From positions 1-12,044 of the forward strand of contig DAIEIZ010000060.1 in NCBI GenBank assembly GCA_027351145.1: a DNA stretch of 12,044 nucleotides. Reading direction: 5' to 3'. Source of the stretch: Candidatus Moraniibacteriota bacterium (GTDB lineage: Bacteria; Patescibacteriota; Minisyncoccia; Moranbacterales; UBA2206). Positions 6,031 to 12,044 of this stretch are shown one piece after another. The notes under the pieces were generated by a model, which saw only the letters and a program-made list of their open reading frames with translations, did no database searches and was not told the origin of the DNA. Each line of letters begins with the position of its first letter. The stretch's first letter is position 1. The translations under genes and the position numbers were made by a program.

Positions 6031-9000
6031 ATGAGCGAAAATGGAAACAATCAAGTTTTTTACGCCAAAAGTCCTAAGCGCTGGCAACATTATAAGCGGA
6101 CAATTTCTACTATTACCGTCTTTTTAGTTTCCATCTTCAGCATAACTCTGGGTAGTATCTTTTTTGAACAAAAACTCCCTTTGCCCGGCTTAAGCAATGA
6201 AAATAAAAATTTCAAATCAGTTCCCGCAACCGCTGGTGCCACCATTCCTCCAAAGGCAATTCCCGGATTATCTCAGAATTTGAGCCTCAAAAAGCAAACA
6301 ACGGGAACTGTTTCCAATCCGAGAGTACTCGGCTATTATGTCAATTGGGACGATAACAGCTTATCCTCACTGAAAGACAATATCCAAAACATCGACGAAC
6401 TTGTGCCGGAATGGTTGCATCTGGGCGATCCATCCAATCTTCTTTTAGTTGATGATCAGGGTGTTCAAGACACTACCATTAAATACATCGAACAAGCTCG
6501 CCCCACGCTACCGATTGTTCCTTTGATTGATAACTACAATAATGATACGCAACGATTTGACACAAACCGGCTTTCTGCCGCATTAGCCACACCCGACTCG
6601 CGCACAGCTCTCGTCAATGCGCTCTTGAATTATGTCCGACAAAATAAATTTTCCGGTATCAGCATTGATTTCGAAAATCTGACCGATCACCAACAAGCCA
6701 GCATGACGGCTTTCATGCAAGAACTCTATGGCCAATTCCATCCGCTCAATCTAGAGGTTTCTCAGAACATCCCGCTTGATGACAATTCCTATGATGCCAA
6801 AACATTATCTCAATACAGTGATTTTCTGATTCTGATGGCTTATGATGAACATGCTATCGATGACACAACGGCTGGCCCGATTGCTTCCCAAAATTGGTTT
6901 ATCAGCAGTCTTAATGCCCGGCTAAAAGAGGTACCGCTCAACAAATACGTCATTGCCCTCGGAGCCTATGGTTACGACTGGATGGATAAAGAAAAATCAG
7001 GCAGCAATTTGAGCTTTCAAGACGCAATGACGCTGGCCAAAAATGCCGGTGCGACAGTAACACTGGATCCGACCTCGCTCAATCCGACTTTTAGCTACAC
7101 TGATGATAAAAATAAATTGCATCATGTCTGGTTTTTGAACGCAGCGACAACTTTCAATGAAATGGAGATCGGAAAAAAACTGGGCGGTCCCTATGGCTAT
7201 GCTTTTTGGTATATCGGATCAGAAGATCCTTCTGTCTGGCAAGTAGTGGCTAATCGGGATAAATTAGATCAATCAGTCACAAATAACCTAAAAACAGTCC
7301 GGTATGGCTATGGGATCTCCTACGTCAATCAAGGGGAGATTCTTCGCGTGACCAGCACCCCGCATATCGGATCACGAGCATTAACCTATGACACAAAAAC
7401 TGGTTTCATTACAGAGGAAAAAATGTCTGATTTTCCTTCCCCTTATGTAATCACGCGCTGGGGCGGAGAAGCTTCCAATAAAAAGAAAATTGTTTTAACT
7501 TTTGATGATGGACCGGATCAGAACTACACCCCGCAAATCTTGAGTATTTTAAAAAAATACAATGTTCCCGCCACTTTTTTCGTGATCGGTGCCAATGCCA
7601 ACTTTGATCCAAAACTGCTCAAACAAGAATATCTGGATGGTAATGAAATTGGTAATCATACCTATACTCATCCGGACATCACAAAAATATCAGACTTTCA
7701 CCTGATGCTAGAGCTTGACGCCAATCAACGCTTGATTGAGGCAATTCTAGGTCATGAAACGCTTTTGTTCCGACCGCCTTATGCCGAAGATATTGAGCCG
7801 GATACTGTCTCTGAAGTCTATCCGCTGGCTTTTGCCAACAGCGCCGATTACTACACCGTAGCGATGCATATCGATCCGAGTGATTGGAGTTCTCCCGGCG
7901 TGGACACAATTGTCAAACGCGTGATGGACAGCGCTAAAAGTGGAGCTGGCAACGTTGTCCTTCTTCATGATGGCGGCGGAGATCGCAGTCAAACAGTGGC
8001 CGCCCTGCCGCAAATTATTGAAGGACTGCAAGGCGCCGGTTTTCAAATCGTGTCAGTAGCAAACTTAATAGGAACGACTGGTGATAAAATAATGCCGATA
8101 ACTCCCGCAAAAGACCAATTTTTAGTCAAGATTAGTTATTCTGCGGTTATGATCGCTTATTGGTTTTCTCTTTTTATGCATTTTATGTTTTTTACCGGAA
8201 TTGTTTTGGGAATTATGCGCTTTCTGTTCATCGGAACCCTAGCCGTCATCCAATGGGCGCATGATCGCCGCGGAAAATACAAGGACTTTGAACTGACATA
8301 CCGTCCGACAGTCAGTGTTATTATTCCCGCCTTTAATGAAGAAAAAGTTATCGTAAAAACTATCCGCGCCATTCTTAATTCCACTTACCCGAATTTAGAA
8401 GTTATTGTAGTGGATGACGGATCGAATGACAGAACCTATCAGAAAGCGGTGGAAATTTTTGGATACAATCCTCAGGTGCAAATATTCACTCAAGCAAACA
8501 GCGGAAAATCCCAAGCGCTTAACTTTGGGATTGCAAAAACAAATGCTGAAATTATCATCACTCTGGATGCCGACACGGTTTTCTCGCCCAGCACGATCGG
8601 AAAATTAGTCCGAAAATTCGCTGACCGAAGAATATGGGCCGTAGCCGGAAATGCCAAAGTCGGCAATCGAATCAATCTTTTGACCCGCTGGCAGGCTCTG
8701 GAATATATCACCAGCCAAAACTTGGATCGGCGCGCATTTGAAATGATGAATTGCATCACGGTAGTACCAGGAGCAGTCGGCGCCTGGAAACGGCAAGCGA
8801 TCATGGAGGCAGGAGGATTTTCCAGCGATACGCTGGCGGAAGACACTGATCTGACTTTTAATATCATCAAGCATGGTCACCTTGTCGCCTATGACGATGA
8901 AGCTATCGCCTACACTGAAGCGCCGGATACGACCAAAAACTTCATTAAGCAACGTTTCCGTTGGATGTATGGAACGCTGCAAACAATTTGGAAATATCGT

Positions 9001-9423
9001 GACGTTTGGGGCAAGAAAAAATATGGCGCGCTAGGGCTTTTTTCCGTGCCGAACGTCCTGCTTTTTCAAATAGTTTTCCCTTTGGTTTCGCCACTAATGG
9101 ATTTAATGATGGTTTTTTCCATCATCTGGGTCGCCATTCAGAATCATTATCACCCGATTGACTACTCATCGCTCTACGGATTTCAAAAAGTTTTCTTTTA
9201 TTACATTCTCTTTTTGCTAATTGACTTGGTTACTGCCACTATCCCGTTCTTTTTGGAACGGAAAGAAAAATGGTCCCTAATCATCTGGCTTCCCTTGCAA
9301 CGTTTCTATTACCGCCAGCTGATGTATTATGTCGCAATTAAAGCTTTCACCACAATGGTACGCGGAAAAACTGTCGGCTGGGGAAAATTCGAAAGAAAAG
9401 CAACGGTCACCGAAACTGCATAA
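6031..9423 (+). CDS. GH18-like hydrolase / CE4 deacetylase / GT2 polysaccharide synthase fusion
   Basis: A single 1130-residue membrane protein with three enzyme modules. A TM segment at 24-45 leads to a GH18-like domain (about 100-410). Its catalytic strand reads SGISIDFE (208-215), keeping D213 and E215, followed by MAYDEH (269-274) and W393...GSEDP (396-400). A NodB/CE4 deacetylase follows (about 485-675): TFDDGPD (490-496), H543/H547 metal pair, RPPY (581-584), DPSDW (615-619), LLHD with H646. One or two TM segments (703-742) return the chain to the cytoplasm. There a GT2 domain (760-990) has DDGS (795-798), D846-A-D848, E937-D938 and QRFRW (974-978), followed by further TM segments (about 1003-1110). 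The QxxRW motif marks a processive synthase such as PgaC, NodC or HasA. Likely role: polymerise a GlcNAc-type glycan, export it, then deacetylate and trim it outside. Similar fusions are known elsewhere. The substrate is inferred. No Shine-Dalgarno. Confidence 0.92.
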   Translation: MSENGNNQVFYAKSPKRWQHYKRTISTITVFLVSIFSITLGSIFFEQKLPLPGLSNENKNFKSVPATAGATIPPKAIPGLSQNLSLKKQTTGTVSNPRVLGYYVNWDDNSLSSLKDNIQNIDELVPEWLHLGDPSNLLLVDDQGVQDTTIKYIEQARPTLPIVPLIDNYNNDTQRFDTNRLSAALATPDSRTALVNALLNYVRQNKFSGISIDFENLTDHQQASMTAFMQELYGQFHPLNLEVSQNIPLDDNSYDAKTLSQYSDFLILMAYDEHAIDDTTAGPIASQNWFISSLNARLKEVPLNKYVIALGAYGYDWMDKEKSGSNLSFQDAMTLAKNAGATVTLDPTSLNPTFSYTDDKNKLHHVWFLNAATTFNEMEIGKKLGGPYGYAFWYIGSEDPSVWQVVANRDKLDQSVTNNLKTVRYGYGISYVNQGEILRVTSTPHIGSRALTYDTKTGFITEEKMSDFPSPYVITRWGGEASNKKKIVLTFDDGPDQNYTPQILSILKKYNVPATFFVIGANANFDPKLLKQEYLDGNEIGNHTYTHPDITKISDFHLMLELDANQRLIEAILGHETLLFRPPYAEDIEPDTVSEVYPLAFANSADYYTVAMHIDPSDWSSPGVDTIVKRVMDSAKSGAGNVVLLHDGGGDRSQTVAALPQIIEGLQGAGFQIVSVANLIGTTGDKIMPITPAKDQFLVKISYSAVMIAYWFSLFMHFMFFTGIVLGIMRFLFIGTLAVIQWAHDRRGKYKDFELTYRPTVSVIIPAFNEEKVIVKTIRAILNSTYPNLEVIVVDDGSNDRTYQKAVEIFGYNPQVQIFTQANSGKSQALNFGIAKTNAEIIITLDADTVFSPSTIGKLVRKFADRRIWAVAGNAKVGNRINLLTRWQALEYITSQNLDRRAFEMMNCITVVPGAVGAWKRQAIMEAGGFSSDTLAEDTDLTFNIIKHGHLVAYDDEAIAYTEAPDTTKNFIKQRFRWMYGTLQTIWKYRDVWGKKKYGALGLFSVPNVLLFQIVFPLVSPLMDLMMVFSIIWVAIQNHYHPIDYSSLYGFQKVFFYYILFLLIDLVTATIPFFLERKEKWSLIIWLPLQRFYYRQLMYYVAIKAFTTMVRGKTVGWGKFERKATVTETA

Positions 9424-9479
9424 TGCTTTGTCGCATCATCGCCTGAACACTTTCACATCAATCAAAAGCGATAAAGCAT
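9423..9479 (+). repeat. 12-bp inverted repeat at the end of the fusion gene, possible terminator-like element
   Basis: ATGCTTTGTCGC (9423-9434), which begins at the last base of the fusion gene's stop codon, pairs with GCGATAAAGCAT (9468-9479). In RNA all 12 pairs form, one as G-U. The loop is 33 nt. No U-run follows on either strand, so it is not a standard intrinsic terminator. It lies between two convergent genes and could stabilise the mRNA 3' end or stop transcription in another way. The rest of the gap to 9561 is AT-rich and featureless to my eye. Confidence 0.45.
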
Positions 9480-9561
9480 AGATAAAAAAACAGCAAAAAA
9501 ACTCCCAATCCTGGTTAAAAAAATCCGACTTATTTTCAAAATTCAAAATAGAAAGATATTA

Positions 9562-10515
9562 CTATACTTTCTCTTTGCGCCCGCTTTCCTTTTTTGTCCT
9601 AAGATACATCGGGAAAGCGACAAAACTCAGAAGCATTTGCAAAAATCGTCCTAAGATTGCGGCAACTATAATGGGCGAACTACTCACCCCGAAAAAACCA
9701 AAAAAGGTTACATAGGCCCATTCCTTGAGGCCAATATTGTTAATCGTGACCGGAATAGCCGAAACAATCGTGATAAGAAAAATTACCGAAAGATAATTAA
9801 GGAAACTAATTTGCACTCCCAAGGCCGTCAGAAGCACAAGATTAGCCAGCGCCATTCCAATCATTGCAAATAAGCAACCCCAAACAATTGATTTCCACAG
9901 CACGCCATGATCATGACTATAAGCTTGCAATTCACGAAAAAAATGACGAATTTTCTCAGGCAAAAAACGCGCAGATAGTTTTTGTAAAAAAACCAATTCC
10001 CTGATCTTCACAATCAATAAATTCGCAATCAAAAAACCAATAATCGCCAAATTAAAAAGCACTAAAACTTTGTTTCCTATAACAACCCGCCAATTCAAGA
10101 GACTAAAAAATAGGGCTAGGATTGTCGCAGCAACAAGACCAGTCAGCCGATCCATTACCACTGTCGAAGCCGCCTGCGCGTATTTTTTTTCCGGCTGGCC
10201 AATCTGATAGGCGCGATAGGTATCACCGCCGATAAAAGACGGCATAAAATTATTCACAAAAGAGCCGGTCAAGTAAAACTTAAAAAAGTCCCGAAATGGA
10301 CTGTGAATTTTTTTATGATTAGCAAGAATTTTCCATTTGTATGATGAAATGAGCATACCCACAACCACCAAAATCAAATAGAGTATTACTTGCCAAATCT
10401 GCACGCGCACAAGATATATCCAGGCTTCGTGCCAGTTGACTTTGAAAATTACCCAAGTTAAAAGTCCAAGACTGACTGCAAGTTTTAGGATAAATTTGGC
10501 TAGTTTTTTTTTCAT
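9562..10515 (-). CDS. LPG-synthase-TM / UPF0104 (AglD-like) integral membrane protein
   Basis: The 317-residue protein has about seven or eight hydrophobic segments across residues 8-305 and a basic C-terminal tail. It carries the hallmark blocks of the lysylphosphatidylglycerol synthase TM family (PF03706): N88-N-x2-P92-x3-GGD (96-98) with R101, D122-R-x2-G126, and P255-x3-NN-x-G-x2-E265. Stand-alone members without the aminoacyl-transferase domain, as here, are often found beside glycosyltransferases and are linked to lipid-linked sugar transfer or flipping. The exact activity is not settled. The start lies 3 nt after the stop of the GT4 gene, so the two are probably coupled in one operon. 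No Shine-Dalgarno is evident. Confidence 0.87.
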   Translation of the reverse strand: MKKKLAKFILKLAVSLGLLTWVIFKVNWHEAWIYLVRVQIWQVILYLILVVVGMLISSYKWKILANHKKIHSPFRDFFKFYLTGSFVNNFMPSFIGGDTYRAYQIGQPEKKYAQAASTVVMDRLTGLVAATILALFFSLLNWRVVIGNKVLVLFNLAIIGFLIANLLIVKIRELVFLQKLSARFLPEKIRHFFRELQAYSHDHGVLWKSIVWGCLFAMIGMALANLVLLTALGVQISFLNYLSVIFLITIVSAIPVTINNIGLKEWAYVTFFGFFGVSSSPIIVAAILGRFLQMLLSFVAFPMYLRTKKESGRKEKV

Positions 10516-10518
10516 TAT

Positions 10519-11688
10519 TTATTTTTTACCAACCTGCTTATATACCTCAAAATATTTCTCTGCCACGCTTTGCCAACTCATTTTTTCGGCCAGTGTCCGA
10601 CTTACCAGTGCCATTTTTTTTCGCAATTCTTCGTCTAAAATTAATTTTTCAATCTTATCCGCAATATCCTGGCTATCTTTAAATTTAATAATAAAGCCAT
10701 TTTCACCATCAGTTACCAATTCGCTTGCACCTCCAGTGTTGGTCGAAACCAAAGGCAGTCCAACCGCCAGAGCCTCAAGCATGGCATTACTCATTCCTTC
10801 ATTAAGCGATGGAAAAACAAAAAGACTTGCTTCTTGATAGTAAGGCAACACATCTTCGTGCGGAATACGACCAAGAAATACAACATTTTTTTCCAACCTA
10901 GAATCCTTCACGAATTGTTCCAATTTTTCTCGCGCATTTCCATCCCCCATAAGTTTTAGGTATATCTGGGGGTACTTAGGAACCAATTTCGCAACCGCTT
11001 CAATAAGATAGTTGATCCCCTTTCTGTCAGTTATTCTTGAAGCTCCCACTGTAAGGACAAATCTAGCCTGTGCTGCATTTTCCAATTTAGGAAAAAATTG
11101 TTTCGTGTCAATCCCGTTATAAATAATTTCGATTTTCTGTTTTGGACTAGATCTAAAAGCTAACTCGCGCAAACCTTCACTATTAGATACGACTCGACTG
11201 GATCTTCTCCAAATAAATTTAATCAGTGGCGTGATTAGTTTATAGAGAAATGTGAATCGATCACTATAATACGGCACATCCGATCCGCGCAAAGAAATAA
11301 CATATGGCAATCCAAATTCAAATCTAAGAAGCAGCGACAGAAATCCACAAGGCACCGTGAAAAAAGAGTGAGTCAGATCATATGACTGTTTATTTTTTCG
11401 CGCATCTCTCACTAACTTTCGAGAAAAAATATACGCTCGCCATGAATAAACCAACAAATCTTTTTGTGATTGAAAATGCAATTTTTCCGCATTCTTGCCA
11501 ATGGGCAATCGGTGAATTTTGATTTTTTTCCCCAACTCAACGAGATGATAATTTTCATCAATCGAAGATGTAATTAAATCTAGCTCCAAGTCAGGTATTT
11601 TGACAAATTCTTGCAAAATACATTCTGTCGCATTGGCCGCCCCTGCGCCAAGTGGCGGATATTCATAGTTGAAAAAAAGTATTTTCAT
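10519..11688 (-). CDS. GT4-family glycosyltransferase (GT-B fold)
   Basis: A 389-residue cytoplasmic or peripheral enzyme that would transfer a sugar from a nucleotide donor to a membrane acceptor. The N-terminal Rossmann domain begins MKILFFNYEYPPLGAGA, with the glycine loop at 13-17 near the acceptor site. The interdomain region has YNGID (190-194), and the donor-side loop is GASRITDRKG (215-224), with R218 and K223 able to contact phosphates. The family E-x7-E motif is E297...E305, followed by GLPLVSTNTGG (310-320). The length is normal and both domains are complete. It lies between the UDP-glucose dehydrogenase (9-nt gap) and the UPF0104 gene (3-nt gap), suggesting an operon. Donor and acceptor cannot be read from the sequence; UDP-glucuronate is a reasonable guess from the neighbour. 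Confidence 0.92.
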   Translation of the reverse strand: MKILFFNYEYPPLGAGAANATECILQEFVKIPDLELDLITSSIDENYHLVELGKKIKIHRLPIGKNAEKLHFQSQKDLLVYSWRAYIFSRKLVRDARKNKQSYDLTHSFFTVPCGFLSLLLRFEFGLPYVISLRGSDVPYYSDRFTFLYKLITPLIKFIWRRSSRVVSNSEGLRELAFRSSPKQKIEIIYNGIDTKQFFPKLENAAQARFVLTVGASRITDRKGINYLIEAVAKLVPKYPQIYLKLMGDGNAREKLEQFVKDSRLEKNVVFLGRIPHEDVLPYYQEASLFVFPSLNEGMSNAMLEALAVGLPLVSTNTGGASELVTDGENGFIIKFKDSQDIADKIEKLILDEELRKKMALVSRTLAEKMSWQSVAEKYFEVYKQVGKK

Positions 11689-11697
11689 AAATTGAAA

Positions 11698-12044
11698 TCA
11701 CAAAGACACGCGACCGATTGAGTGATATTCAAAACCCTGTTCCTTCATCTTCTTTGGATCATAGAGTAATCGTCCGTCAAAAACTACAGGAGATTTCAAG
11801 CGTTTTTTGATCTCATCAAAATCAACACTGCGAAATTCTTTCCATTCCGTGATAATAAGCAACGCGTCAGCATGATCAAGCGCATCATATTTGCTTTCAA
11901 AATAAGTAATGCTCTGATTATCACCAAAATATACCGGCGATTTAGCCATTGCCATTGCTTCCGGATCATGCGCTTGAATTTTCGCTCCGAGACTAATGAG
12001 TTTATTAATAATTGTTATTGCGGCAGATTCGCGCATATCATCCG
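11698..12044 (-). CDS. ugd: UDP-glucose 6-dehydrogenase, C-terminal part (5' end beyond window)
   Basis: Only the last 115 residues are inside the window, and the frame is open to the edge. The visible part begins with Asp-Asp-Met-Arg-Glu-Ser, matching the conserved DDMREA block before the C-terminal UDP-binding domain. The Met there is internal and not a start. Further family features are the 'AHDPEA' strand, 'HADALLIITEWKEF', and 'VVFDGRLLYDP', the equivalent of the DGRN block. The enzyme oxidises UDP-glucose to UDP-glucuronate with two NAD+. The catalytic Cys and NAD-binding domain lie outside the window. Related UDP-ManNAc dehydrogenases share this domain, but the DDMRE and ITEW blocks favour UDP-glucose. 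It appears to be cotranscribed with the GT4 gene downstream. Confidence 0.9.
   Translation of the reverse strand, partial: DDMRESAAITIINKLISLGAKIQAHDPEAMAMAKSPVYFGDNQSITYFESKYDALDHADALLIITEWKEFRSVDFDEIKKRLKSPVVFDGRLLYDPKKMKEQGFEYHSIGRVSL

Noticed and set aside
9435..9561. Intrinsic terminator between the convergent genes
   Set aside because: The only good stem (9423-9479) has a 33-nt loop and no U-run on either strand, so I list it as an inverted repeat rather than a terminator.

Overview
The window looks like part of a Candidate Phyla Radiation (Patescibacteria) genome, or a close relative. It is AT-rich and densely packed, and most start codons have no Shine-Dalgarno sequence. The FtsA-like ATPase followed by a large membrane protein with a baseplate-J-like outer domain is a pairing I associate with that group. 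TGA is used as a stop in at least two genes (607-609 and 11698-11700), which argues for code 11 rather than the TGA=Gly code of Gracilibacteria. The lineage is an inference from gene content, not from a marker gene.

Left part (1-1125, minus strand): a rubrerythrin gene ends in an ATGA overlap with a 57-codon coiled-coil ORF. That ORF ends 4 nt after a dnaX-type slippery heptamer (A AAA AAG). The -1 frame then stays open to the window edge, so the two pieces may be one protein joined by -1 frameshifting, or one gene broken by an indel. A tRNA-Thr(CGU) with its own promoter lies divergently at 1167-1242.

Centre left (1321-4844, minus strand): an FtsA-like actin-fold ATPase with a C-terminal amphipathic helix is followed by a 734-residue single-pass protein. 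The latter has a cytoplasmic N-terminal domain, a long low-complexity linker, one membrane segment and a baseplate-J-like outer part. A divergent intergenic region (4845-5087) holds overlapping back-to-back promoters and three inverted repeats in a row. The last is a 30-nt near-perfect palindrome ending 8 nt before the next start codon.

Centre right (5088-9423, plus strand): a secreted protein with a double-psi-beta-barrel-like (RlpA-type) domain is followed by an 1130-residue fusion of GH18-like hydrolase, CE4 polysaccharide deacetylase and processive GT2 synthase. In one chain this joins activities that the Pga/Ica poly-GlcNAc systems split between separate proteins.

Right part (9562-12044, minus strand): a compact operon of UDP-glucose 6-dehydrogenase (5' end outside the window), a GT4 glycosyltransferase and an LPG-synthase-TM/UPF0104 membrane protein. 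With the fusion protein it makes the right half a surface-polysaccharide region. No CRISPR array, insertion sequence or rRNA was seen, and no stretch over 300 bases lacks a gene.
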